Positions 7,875-14,884 of a stretch of 28,806 nucleotides of DNA are shown in pieces. The position numbers and the translations under genes were made by a program. The notes below the pieces were generated by a model. It saw only the letters and a program-made list of their open reading frames with translations. It was not told where the DNA came from and ran no database searches. This DNA comes from CAWEFA01 sp963808135 (GTDB lineage Bacteria > Bacteroidota > Bacteroidia > Bacteroidales > DTGW01): contig CAWEFA010000123.1 in NCBI GenBank assembly GCA_963808135.1, forward strand, positions 1 through 28,806, written 5' to 3'. Position 1 is the first letter of the stretch; each line of letters opens with the position of its first letter.

Positions 7875-8165
7875 TTATGGCTTATTGGCAAAAGCAAACC
7901 TTGATGCTGCCAGTGTTCCCATTCCAGATGTCATATAAGCAATTCTTATAGCTTCAGCAATTTGGGCATCTGTAGCGCCTAACTTTCTTGCTGAATCAGA
8001 AAGCGATTTAACCCCGGCCGAAGCGCCATGCAATGCGTCCAAAGCCAGTGCAATGAGAACTTTTGTTTTCATATCGAGTTCGCCCGGCTCAAAAGCCAAA
8101 TCATAAACAACTTTAGCTGCTTCAAATAATTGTTTGTCCGATTTTTCAATTTCAGCAATTGGCAT
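7875..8165 (-). CDS. Carboxymuconolactone decarboxylase (CMD)-family protein lacking the redox cysteines
   Basis: A 96-residue all-helical protein of the CMD/AhpD fold: 'MKTKVLIALALDALHG', then 'KSLSDSARKLGATDAQIAEAIRIAYMTSGM', which matches the family's usual '...A...GAT..EI.E.I.....'. Members with peroxidase-like activity carry a CxxC (with a nearby His) in the segment that here reads 'DALHGASAGVKSLSDSA'. This protein has no cysteine at all, so it cannot do thiol chemistry. It may be a binding or regulatory version. It is first of three minus-strand genes; a possible -7 box TAACTTTA lies at 8229-8222. Confidence 0.8.
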   Translation of the reverse strand: MPIAEIEKSDKQLFEAAKVVYDLAFEPGELDMKTKVLIALALDALHGASAGVKSLSDSARKLGATDAQIAEAIRIAYMTSGMGTLAASRFAFANKP

Positions 8166-8330
8166 AGGATAATTTTTTCCATTTTATTTTTATGCTATTA
8201 GAATGTTTTAATTACAAATTTTAAAGTTATATCTTTTTTGAAAATTCCAGAATGACTATCGAATTCGGTAATTAAGAAATGAACAGAAATTAGTATTATT
8301 TCACACGTAGATAATTTTATTTTTTATGGT

Positions 8331-8393
8331 CGTATGGAAGACCCACATTATCTTCATTCGTGTTTGCGAACGACAGAATCATGGGTGTTTCAT
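8331..8393 (-). promoter_or_regulatory. Divergent short copy of the structured leader element
   Basis: On the minus strand the element starts ATGAAAC-ACCCAT (8393-8381) and ends ATGTGGGT-CTTC-CATACGACC (8348-8328), followed by an A-rich run. ATG/CAT and ACCCA/TGGGT pair around it. An inner hairpin TTCG...CGAA replaces the long internal stem of the full copies. The end 'CCATACGACC' matches 'CCATTCGACC' of the copy before the mannanase. It sits about 165 bases from the CMD gene start, much farther than the other copies, so its role is doubtful. Confidence 0.4.
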
Positions 8394-8446
8394 AAAAGAA
8401 AGCGGCATTTGAACTGGTCTCTTGGACTATTCTGTTCAAATGTCGC
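8391..8446 (-). terminator. Intrinsic terminator of the SGNH esterase gene
   Basis: A 13-bp stem with one G-T pair (GCGGCATTTGAAC 8402-8414 / GTTCAAATGTCGC 8434-8446) and a 19-base loop. On the minus strand it is followed by TTTCTTTT. It lies about 80 bases after the esterase stop codon. Confidence 0.75.
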
Positions 8447-8527
8447 CTTGTAAGTTTCGGTATAATTTATCTGTGAAAATGCTAATTTTCCATTATGAAA
8501 ATTTAATCCGAAATAATAATTTGCTTA

Positions 8528-10201
8528 TTATTTTTTTATTACAGTTGTTACTGAACGTTGTTGTTCATTTATAATTTCAATTAAATATATCCCTGATGGG
8601 ACTTTCCTGGAAAGCATATCAGTTCCATCCCATTTTAAACTAACGGTTGATCCATCGTTATTAGAATAATTTAGAATTTTTAAAAGTTTTCCATCAACAG
8701 AATAAATATCCACTAATCCTTTATCGCCGGTGAACTTTAAATTTGTTATAGTAAGTTCATCGGAAAATGGATTGGGAAATACTGAAATTTCTGATGATTG
8801 AATAGTTTTTGTATCAATACCTGCTACAACAGGTTCAATATAATATTTTGATGAATCTGAAATAATTTCAGCAGTATCATAAAATAAATCTGTACAAATA
8901 ATAAAAGGATTTGCGTTTAAATGATGCATTTTAAAATTAATAGTAGCGCTTGTATCGTGCGATAACACCTGCAATATAACTCCCGTTTTGCTTGAAGTAT
9001 ATAATGAAAATTGGGCACAAGCTATGTCGGGTTTAGTATATGAGTAAGCTATTGTCCCGGGACTGGTTAATTTAACATAATAGGGTGATGCGTGTTTAAA
9101 ACCGGTATATTTTAATGCTTTAAACTCATATAAACTAACAGTGTCTGAAGCGCTGTTCATAAAGCCAGTAATGGTAAGTTTAATATAGCGCATCAATTTT
9201 GGAACAATTGTGTCCTTGCTAAATGCTGAAGTTGTATCTATCCTGGTTGTTTGATCAACTATTGGATCCCAGCTTGATGAATCTGTTGAGCTTTCAATCT
9301 TATATTGATAGCCTTTTTTCATATCGACAAATGATAGCTGAAATGCATCTATGGTTTGGCTCGAATTCAAATCAATAACAGCTGTTGCCGGTAATCCTTT
9401 TGCTTTCCATTTAGTATTTAAATAACCGTCGTTTAATAAATCAGGCGAGTACTTATTTACTCCTTCCTGTATAAAAGTACTTGCATTTATTGGTTTATTA
9501 AAATTAACGTTTTCATCATTAATTGTAGTCAATTTAGTTTTAAATATGGTTTCATATATTTTCTTCGACACCATGTAACATCCTCCTTTGGCAAAATGGA
9601 TACCATCGGCACTTAATTCAGGGTGACCGGTTGTTATAGCATAAAAATCAATAACCTCAAGGCCTTTATCTGCAGCTATTTTTTTAACAAGCGGTACAAT
9701 CTGGTTGCCAATGATCGTATCCGTAATTCCACCCGATTGGATGAATACTTTAGGAGGACACCAAAGAATTATCCTCGGATGGGTATCTAAATTAGCAAAG
9801 GTGTCTATCATAGAAACATAATCATTATAAAAATTGCTTTTGTATTTCCAGTTCTGCGGTTTGCTATCATTAGTCCCCAGTTCGATAATTACAATATTGG
9901 GTTTCGAAACCATAACCTTCGGAAATAATCCACTATTCCAATAGGGAGAGTCACCTTTTTTTAGCATTGTCGTGCCGGAAACCCCATAATTACTTACCAC
10001 GCATTTAATTCCCGATAATGCATATCTGCTGCCGAGTAATGCATTAAGCTGGGCAGGATAATCTTCAAGTCCCCTTGTCATGCCAGGCCCGTCAGTTATA
10101 CTGTTGCCAACACATGATACTTTAATTGTATCTTGTGCAAGAATATTTATGCTTTGCATTGAAATAATAAAGAAAGCCAGAATTAGTAATTTTTTTTTCA
10201 T
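8528..10201 (-). CDS. T9SS-exported SGNH/GDSL esterase with discoidin-type domain
   Basis: A 557-residue secreted protein with a signal peptide (cleavage after 'SINILAQ', about residue 23). The SGNH hydrolase domain (about 25-215) carries all four blocks: G32-N-S34-I-T (nucleophile Ser34), N71-Y-G-V-S-G, G109-T-N111-D, and D199-G-I-H202. Next is an F5/8 type C (discoidin, CBM32-like) domain, about 235-365, then a beta-sandwich segment that may be another carbohydrate-binding domain (about 370-470). Last comes a T9SS type A sorting domain beginning 'ISVFPNPFSDELT' and ending 'VTTVIKK'. This layout is typical of carbohydrate acetyl esterases acting outside the cell. With the nearby epimerase and mannanase, acetylated mannan is a sensible substrate, by inference only. 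It has the same structured leader as the mannanase. Confidence 0.85.
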   Translation of the reverse strand: MKKKLLILAFFIISMQSINILAQDTIKVSCVGNSITDGPGMTRGLEDYPAQLNALLGSRYALSGIKCVVSNYGVSGTTMLKKGDSPYWNSGLFPKVMVSKPNIVIIELGTNDSKPQNWKYKSNFYNDYVSMIDTFANLDTHPRIILWCPPKVFIQSGGITDTIIGNQIVPLVKKIAADKGLEVIDFYAITTGHPELSADGIHFAKGGCYMVSKKIYETIFKTKLTTINDENVNFNKPINASTFIQEGVNKYSPDLLNDGYLNTKWKAKGLPATAVIDLNSSQTIDAFQLSFVDMKKGYQYKIESSTDSSSWDPIVDQTTRIDTTSAFSKDTIVPKLMRYIKLTITGFMNSASDTVSLYEFKALKYTGFKHASPYYVKLTSPGTIAYSYTKPDIACAQFSLYTSSKTGVILQVLSHDTSATINFKMHHLNANPFIICTDLFYDTAEIISDSSKYYIEPVVAGIDTKTIQSSEISVFPNPFSDELTITNLKFTGDKGLVDIYSVDGKLLKILNYSNNDGSTVSLKWDGTDMLSRKVPSGIYLIEIINEQQRSVTTVIKK

Positions 10202-10225
10202 TTGAAAATATTATTATTCAAAAAC

Positions 10226-10327
10226 CGGATGGGACCTACATGTTGCAGATAATATTTCTTAGAAAATAAACTCTGCATTTTATTTCATCCGATTTTAGGG
10301 TTACACATTATTTCATGTAGGTTTCAT
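10226..10327 (-). promoter_or_regulatory. Structured leader element (copy B) before the SGNH esterase
   Basis: Read on the minus strand: ATG-AA-ACCTACATG (10327-10314) pairs with CATGTAGGT-CC-CAT (10242-10229), leaving a 2x2 internal loop. An inner stem TGCAGA/TCTGCA (10277-10272 / 10249-10244) stacks almost directly on the outer one. CGGATG (10291-10286) could also pair with CATCCG (10231-10226), which overlaps the outer stem, so a switch or pseudoknot is possible. The element ends 25 bases before the start codon. It matches copy A at 12026-12128 in sequence blocks, order and spacing. Confidence 0.65.
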
Positions 10328-10604
10328 GAGTAAATTTAATTATTTAAAATTACAACCTTTATTTTAAAGTATTCTAATTTTGATATTATAAACATTTAAT
10401 AATCTTATACAAATCGGTCAAATATATTAAAGTATAAAACTTTTTATTGGTATTATTGTGTCAAAATAATGGATTGATATTGCTATCATTCATAATAAAT
10501 GCTTATCCAGGGTTTAACAGGTTTACTTATTTAAAATAGAAAGTTTAAAAAGAAATTAATCAAAGCTTGGGCAATTATCTTGTATATTCGTTTGCCCAAT
10601 ATTA

Positions 10605-10634
10605 TTTAATAATCCTTTAAAATTATTACTTTTG
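10605..10634 (+). promoter_or_regulatory. Promoter of the cellobiose 2-epimerase gene
   Basis: TACTTTTG at 10627-10634 is a perfect TAnnTTTG. The -33 candidate TTTA (10605-10608, 18-base spacing) is weaker. The implied leader is about 25 bases. Confidence 0.5.
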
Positions 10635-10664
10635 CTTAGGCTAAATTTAATTTAAACTACTCAA

Positions 10665-11846
10665 ATGATAGATGACTTAAAGACATTTGCACAAAACGAA
10701 CTTTACAAAAACATTTTACCTTTCTGGTCAAATAATACAGTTGATGAAAAAAATGGTGGGTTCGTTGGAAAGATTGACGAAGATAAGCATATCGACTTTA
10801 ATTCCGACAAAGGCTTAATTTTGAATGCACGTATTTTATGGACTTTTTCAGCAGCATGTCGGAGAAACAATGATGAAATATTCAGAAAACTTGCTGACAG
10901 GGCTTATAATTATATTATACATTTTTTTTACGACAAAGAATATAAAGGATTTTTCTGGAAACTTGACTATAAAGGCAACCCTGCAGATACTAAAAAGCAG
11001 GTTTATGCCGAAGCATTTGTTATTTATGCATTATCGGAATATTATTTGCTAACCGGGTTAAAAGAATGTTTGGATAAGGCTATTGAAACATTCGAATTGA
11101 TTGAAAAATATTCTTTTGATCCTTTAAAGAAAGGCTATTTCGAAGCATTCGACAGAAAATGGCAGGAAATAGGCGACCTTAGGTTAAGTACAAAAGACAT
11201 GAACGAAAAAAAGACGATGAATACACATCTTCATGTTCTTGAAGCTTATACAAATTTTTACAGGATATATAAAAACGAAAAGTTAAAAAATAAAATAATT
11301 TCCCTTCTAGAAGTTTTTTATGATTGTATTTTAGATAAGGCTGATTTTCATTACAACCTGTTTTTTGATGAGAACTGGAATTTAAAGTCCGATAATATTT
11401 CATACGGACATGATATTGAAGGCAGTTGGCTTATGCTTGAAGCAGCCGAGGTTATTGAAGATGAAGAACTGATAAACAAATTTAAACAAGTAGCTATAAA
11501 TATGGCGCAAGCTTGTTTAGAAGGTATTCATCCATCAGGTTCGCTCTCTCACGATGTTAAAAGAAATTCGGAAAAATTCTCAAAGGATACGGAGTGGTGG
11601 GTACAAGCCGAGGCTGTTGTCGGTTTTCATAATGCTTACAAGCTTTCAGGGAAACAAGTGTTTTTAAATACTTCAATCAATACTGCAAATTTCATACAGA
11701 AATATATTATTGACCCTGTTAATGGCGAATGGTTTGGTTTGGTAACTGTAAGCGGCGAACGTATTAAAGGCCAGGACAAAGCTGGTTTTTGGAAGTGTCC
11801 TTACCACAATGCCAGGATGTGCCTTGAAATATTAGAGCGTGCATAA
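10665..11846 (+). CDS. Cellobiose 2-epimerase (AGE family)
   Basis: A 393-residue cytoplasmic enzyme without signal peptide, of the N-acylglucosamine 2-epimerase superfamily ((alpha/alpha)6 barrel). Key blocks are those of cellobiose 2-epimerases: 'KKTMNTHLHVLEAYTNFYR', 'SYGHDIEGSWLMLEAAEV' (His249), 'DTEWWVQAEAVVGF' and 'GFWKCPYHNARMCLE' (His381). The two histidines match the catalytic pair known from Ruminococcus albus CE (His243, His374). The enzyme turns beta-1,4-linked glucose-ended disaccharides into mannose-ended ones and back. In known mannan pathways it acts on mannobiose after import. This fits the secreted mannanase just downstream. Length is normal. Confidence 0.9.
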   Translation: MIDDLKTFAQNELYKNILPFWSNNTVDEKNGGFVGKIDEDKHIDFNSDKGLILNARILWTFSAACRRNNDEIFRKLADRAYNYIIHFFYDKEYKGFFWKLDYKGNPADTKKQVYAEAFVIYALSEYYLLTGLKECLDKAIETFELIEKYSFDPLKKGYFEAFDRKWQEIGDLRLSTKDMNEKKTMNTHLHVLEAYTNFYRIYKNEKLKNKIISLLEVFYDCILDKADFHYNLFFDENWNLKSDNISYGHDIEGSWLMLEAAEVIEDEELINKFKQVAINMAQACLEGIHPSGSLSHDVKRNSEKFSKDTEWWVQAEAVVGFHNAYKLSGKQVFLNTSINTANFIQKYIIDPVNGEWFGLVTVSGERIKGQDKAGFWKCPYHNARMCLEILERA

Positions 11847-11934
11847 AAAGAATTGTAAGTTCAAAAAAATATTAATTATTTTGAAACCTACAGATTAATA
11901 AACATGTTTAATATAAAATTCGAATGGATAGAAT

Positions 11935-11969
11935 CTTAACATAATTAAGCATGATGCTAAGATGTTAAG
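11935..11969. repeat. Inverted repeat CTTAACAT...ATGTTAAG
   Basis: A perfect 8-bp inverted repeat with inner partial pairing (TTAAGCAT / ATGCTAA, one bulge). No T tract follows on either strand, so it is not a typical intrinsic terminator. It could be an operator or part of the mannanase leader. Confidence 0.45.
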
Positions 11970-12025
11970 GAATTATCGGTTTACCGGTACAGCTATTCGA
12001 GCTCTAAACATTAAATTTTAATAAT

Positions 12026-12128
12026 ATGAAACCCACATGTTAAACAAGTGTAACACAAAGAACGGATGAATAAAATCTTAGCAAACAACACAAATAGTTT
12101 GAAAGCTGAGACATGTGGGTTCCATTCG
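12026..12128 (+). promoter_or_regulatory. Structured leader element (copy A) before the GH5 mannanase
   Basis: ATG-AA-ACCCACATGT (12026-12040) pairs with ACATGTGGGT-TC-CAT (12111-12125). An inner stem CTTAGC-AAAC (12077-12086) pairs with GTTT...GCTGAG (12097-12100 and 12105-12110), directly abutting the outer stem. CGGATG (12063-12068) can pair with CATTCG (12123-12128) through one G-T pair. The element ends 26 bases before the ATG. Against copy B, the outer stem changes C-G to T-A and the inner stem is different on both sides yet still paired. That is what selection for RNA structure looks like. Confidence 0.65.
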
Positions 12129-12154
12129 ACCTTTGAAAATTAAATTTTATACGG

Positions 12155-13303
12155 ATGAAAACTTTTACATTTTCTTTAATCCTGATTGCTTTTTCAATTA
12201 ATATCATTGCAGCAGGGCCCAACTATATTAAAAAAGACACCCAGCAAATTTATATAAATGGGATAAACCTTGCATATATGAACTGGCCTGGCGACCTTGG
12301 CAGCTTTGATGAAAATAATTTCACCAATGCAGTAAAAGGGATCAGGGCTGCCGGTGGAAATGCCATTCGCTGGTGGCTGCATATTAACGGCACGGGTAGC
12401 CCCATATTCACAAATGGAAAAGTATCGGGTATTAGTTTAACGGATTTGAAAAACTTAAGGAAAGCCTTAGACATTGCATATTCAAATGGAGTATTGTTAG
12501 ACCTTAGTTTATGGTCTTTCGATATGTTGACAACGACTTTAAGCACAACTGTCAAAAATCAGAATAAAGCATTACTAACCGATTCGGCAAGTATGCAGGC
12601 ATATATTGACAGCGCATTGATACCGATGGTAAAATATGTAAAATCGCACCCTGGCATACTTAGCTGGGAAATTTTTAATGAACCGGAAGGGATGTGCAGC
12701 GATGTATCAAATGCTAACTGGAATAGTGTTATACATGTAAAAATAAAGAACGTTCAAACATTTGTTAACCGTTGTGCCGGCGCAATACATAGAACCGATC
12801 CCAATGCTATGGTTACAAATGGTTCCTGGAGTTTTATCGCTTGTAATAATAATAGCCCTTATAAAAATTATTATTCTGATGCCGCTTTAATAGCCAGTGG
12901 AGGAGACTCATTGGGTACATTGGATTTTTATTCGGTTCATTACTATAATTGGGCTGGAAGCGATTTAAACCCTTTTATTCATCCGGCTTCTTATTGGCAC
13001 CTTGACAAAAAGATTGTTATTGGCGAATTTGCCGCAAAAGGGCCAACTACAACAGTTAATCCAATGAAAGCCTATACTTACCTCTATCATAATGGTTATG
13101 CTGGAGGATTACCTGGAAATGGACCGACGATGACGGTAATGGTGGTTTACCAGATTGTGCAGGTGCAATGGATAGCATTCAACGCACCGATCCTTCTCAT
13201 GTTAATATTGCACTCTCAGATTCATTTGACTATCCGCCAATCCTTAAAAACCCAATACCGGGCGCTTTTGTATATAAAGGATATTCAGCAACAGATACAA
13301 TAA
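12155..13303 (+). CDS. GH5-type endo-beta-mannanase, catalytic half (frameshifted gene, 5' part)
   Basis: Signal peptide (cleavage near 'INIIAAG', about residue 20), then a clan-A (beta/alpha)8 hydrolase domain up to about residue 330. The acid/base motif is 'WEIFNEPEG' (E176) and the nucleophile motif 'IVIGEFAAKG' (E291), a spacing normal for GH5. The segments 'IRWWLHINGTGSP' and 'LWSFDML' resemble GH5 mannan endo-1,4-beta-mannosidases; a cellulase role cannot be excluded. At about 13113 the reading frame is lost: this frame continues with unrelated residues to 13303. The other frame reads W-K-W-T-D-D-D-G-N-G-G and continues the domain. One missing base (for example T in CC-T-TGG) explains it. 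The corrected protein would be 783 residues. Confidence 0.8.
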   Translation: MKTFTFSLILIAFSINIIAAGPNYIKKDTQQIYINGINLAYMNWPGDLGSFDENNFTNAVKGIRAAGGNAIRWWLHINGTGSPIFTNGKVSGISLTDLKNLRKALDIAYSNGVLLDLSLWSFDMLTTTLSTTVKNQNKALLTDSASMQAYIDSALIPMVKYVKSHPGILSWEIFNEPEGMCSDVSNANWNSVIHVKIKNVQTFVNRCAGAIHRTDPNAMVTNGSWSFIACNNNSPYKNYYSDAALIASGGDSLGTLDFYSVHYYNWAGSDLNPFIHPASYWHLDKKIVIGEFAAKGPTTTVNPMKAYTYLYHNGYAGGLPGNGPTMTVMVVYQIVQVQWIAFNAPILLMLILHSQIHLTIRQSLKTQYRALLYIKDIQQQIQ

Positions 13304-14505
13304 CTTTAGGAAAGTTATCAAATTGGATTATTAAAAAGGACAGTTCAGCTTTGGTTTTTAAAGTTGACAGTTTATCAAAAATCGCAAAATATTTTATTAC
13401 AGATTCCGGCTATGTTAAAATTGTGCCGCTTCCAAACAAATTAGGAATATCTGACGTGAAAGTTACTGCTACCGATACTTCTGGAAGAACTTTAACTACT
13501 TATTTTGTTTTTTCAATTATAGATAGCGTTGTTTCTAACAAATTTAAATTCCGAAATGTTTATGCATCAACATTTTCAAATATTTTAGGATTTCCTGTAA
13601 ATGCGGTTGATAACAGTTTAACAACAGGCTGGACATCGGGCTTAGGCCAGGATAATGAATGGTTTCTTATAAAACTGGATTCGTTATATACGCTTCAGGA
13701 AATGCTATTAAATTGGGGTGGCGTCTATGGCAAAAAATATGATATTCTGGTATCAACAGATAGTATTCATTGGCAGACGGTTTATGCAGAATCCAATGGT
13801 AATGGAAACTATGACAAAATTGTTTTTGATCCTGTTCAGGCAAAGTATGTGCTTATACAAGGTTTATTGAGGTCTGATGCCACACAAGGTTATTCAATTA
13901 ATGAAATTTACGGGTATTCTGTGCTGCAACTCAACCATCCACCTCATTTTGCTAAGCTAAACCAGACAGATACTGTAACGGTTAATACATCTACTAATTA
14001 TACAATAAGTGGGTTAGCTACTGATCAGGATCAAGGTGACAAGGTTTCTTACACTTTAACATTGCTTGGTGGTTCGGAACTGCCATCGTGGTTGGTTTAT
14101 AATGATTCAACCCAAATATTGAAAATAACCCCGACAGAACCAAATTTAGGTTCAACCCAATTATTAGTTACTGCCTCAGATGTTCAAAACGCCCAAGCCT
14201 CGGATACGTTAACTATTACAGTTATAAATAATACTTTAGTTGCTACTGTTGAAAACAAAAATATTTTCAATATTTATCCCAATCCAACTAAAGGCTTAGT
14301 TTATCTTAGCTGGAATTTACAAAGCAACAAACCATCGGAACTTTCGGTTATTGATATTTTAGGAAAAGTTGTAACTAAAGTTAAGCTTCAACCAAATATA
14401 AATTTCTATTCATTGAACCTTAGTAATTTGAGAGAAGGAAATTATTTTATTAAACTTACAACTTCCGAAAATGTTTATACAAAAAATATCCTTTTAATAA
14501 AATAA
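13168..14505 (+). CDS. C-terminal half of the GH5 mannanase: discoidin, cadherin-like and T9SS domains
   Basis: The same gene in the shifted frame; homologous coding already begins near 13114, so the ATG at 13168 is probably not a real start. In corrected numbering it finishes the hydrolase domain ('CAGAMDSIQRTDPSHVN') and adds a short beta-rich module. An F5/8 type C domain follows (about 462-595, 'VDNSLTTGWTSG'...'WFLIKLDS'), then a putative-Ig/cadherin-like module (about 597-695, 'PSWLVYNDSTQILKITPT'). The T9SS type A sorting domain begins 'FNIYPNPTKGLVYLSW' and ends 'KNILLIK'. The product would be exported and attached to, or released from, the surface. If the frameshift is real, the catalytic half loses its export tail and the gene is dead; if it is a sequencing error, this is one intact enzyme. 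Confidence 0.8.
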   Translation: MDSIQRTDPSHVNIALSDSFDYPPILKNPIPGAFVYKGYSATDTITLGKLSNWIIKKDSSALVFKVDSLSKIAKYFITDSGYVKIVPLPNKLGISDVKVTATDTSGRTLTTYFVFSIIDSVVSNKFKFRNVYASTFSNILGFPVNAVDNSLTTGWTSGLGQDNEWFLIKLDSLYTLQEMLLNWGGVYGKKYDILVSTDSIHWQTVYAESNGNGNYDKIVFDPVQAKYVLIQGLLRSDATQGYSINEIYGYSVLQLNHPPHFAKLNQTDTVTVNTSTNYTISGLATDQDQGDKVSYTLTLLGGSELPSWLVYNDSTQILKITPTEPNLGSTQLLVTASDVQNAQASDTLTITVINNTLVATVENKNIFNIYPNPTKGLVYLSWNLQSNKPSELSVIDILGKVVTKVKLQPNINFYSLNLSNLREGNYFIKLTTSENVYTKNILLIK

Positions 14506-14538
14506 ATTTATAACTGGTATTTAATTTTAAACAGTACG

Positions 14539-14574
14539 AAAAACCGAGTATAATAAAAATTACCCGGTTTTTTT
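14539..14574 (+). terminator. Intrinsic terminator of the mannanase gene
   Basis: Stem AAAAACCG-A-GTA (14539-14550) / TAC-C-CGGTTTTT (14561-14572) with one A-C mismatch and a 10-base loop. It runs into a T tract and starts 34 bases after the stop codon. Confidence 0.75.
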
Positions 14575-14612
14575 ATTTTGGGATATATTTTAATCGTTGA
14601 TTTTTAGATTTT

Positions 14613-14657
14613 AATTATCGGTATAAAATAAAAAATCTGCCGATGATTTTTTGTTTT
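14613..14657 (+). terminator. Second hairpin with T tract downstream of the mannanase
   Basis: A 9-bp stem with one T-G pair, an 18-base loop, then TTTTTGTTTT. It may be a back-up terminator that separates the mannanase from the next operon. Confidence 0.45.
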
Positions 14658-14884
14658 CAAATCCCTACAAAATCATAGAATAAATTTATTCCGGGTTAAG
14701 AGTATTGAAAATTATTTTTTTTAATGAACAAACTGAAGGATATTTCTGTTTAACACAACACAAACAATTAATACGTTTTAGAAAACGATCAAGTTAAAAA
14801 GCTTAAAAAATTTTCAGATAAGAATAGAATATCTTAACTTTAAAGTAAAATTTTCACATTAGTGTTTAATCTAAATCCAACATT

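Larger units (their letters stand above)
8166..8527. other. Intergenic region with terminator and divergent leader-like element
   Basis: A 362-base spacer between two minus-strand genes. From right to left it holds the esterase terminator (8391-8446), an inverted-repeat element resembling the leaders at 10226-10327 and 12026-12128 (8331-8393), and the likely CMD-gene promoter region (TAACTTTA, 8229-8222). No coding sequence is visible. Confidence 0.55.
10202..10664. other. Divergent intergenic region with structured leader and epimerase promoter
   Basis: A 463-base spacer between the esterase (-) and the epimerase (+). It holds the esterase leader element (10226-10327) and a perfect -7 box TACTTTTG (10627-10634) for the epimerase. 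The middle part (about 10340-10590) is AT-rich, with no gene or strong hairpin that I can see. Confidence 0.6.
11847..12154. other. Intergenic region with hairpin and structured leader of the mannanase
   Basis: A 308-base spacer. After the epimerase there is a weak stem TTCAAAA/TTTTGAA near 11860-11885. A strong inverted repeat CTTAACAT (11935-11942) / ATGTTAAG (11962-11969) has an inner GCAT/ATGC extension. The leader element lies at 12026-12128. No TAnnTTTG box is obvious for the mannanase. Confidence 0.55.
14506..14884. other. Intergenic region before the cohesin/dockerin operon
   Basis: A 379-base spacer. It holds the mannanase terminator (14539-14574), a second hairpin with T tract (AATTATCGG 14613-14621 / CCGATGATT 14640-14648, then TTTTTGTTTT), a perfect 14-bp palindrome GAATAAATTTATTC (14678-14691) and a -7-like box TAACTTTA (14835-14842), 43 bases before the next ATG. 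No gene is visible. Confidence 0.55.

Noticed and set aside
12026..12128. Integron attC site for the leader-like inverted repeat
   Set aside because: The ends do not carry the RYYYAAC/GTTRRRY core pair, there is no integrase or cassette array, and the spacing to start codons is fixed, which suits a leader better.
10226..12128. Miniature transposon (MITE) or REP copies
   Set aside because: No target-site duplications or shared terminal bases beyond the stem, and both full copies are in gene orientation at the same distance from a start codon. Not fully excluded.
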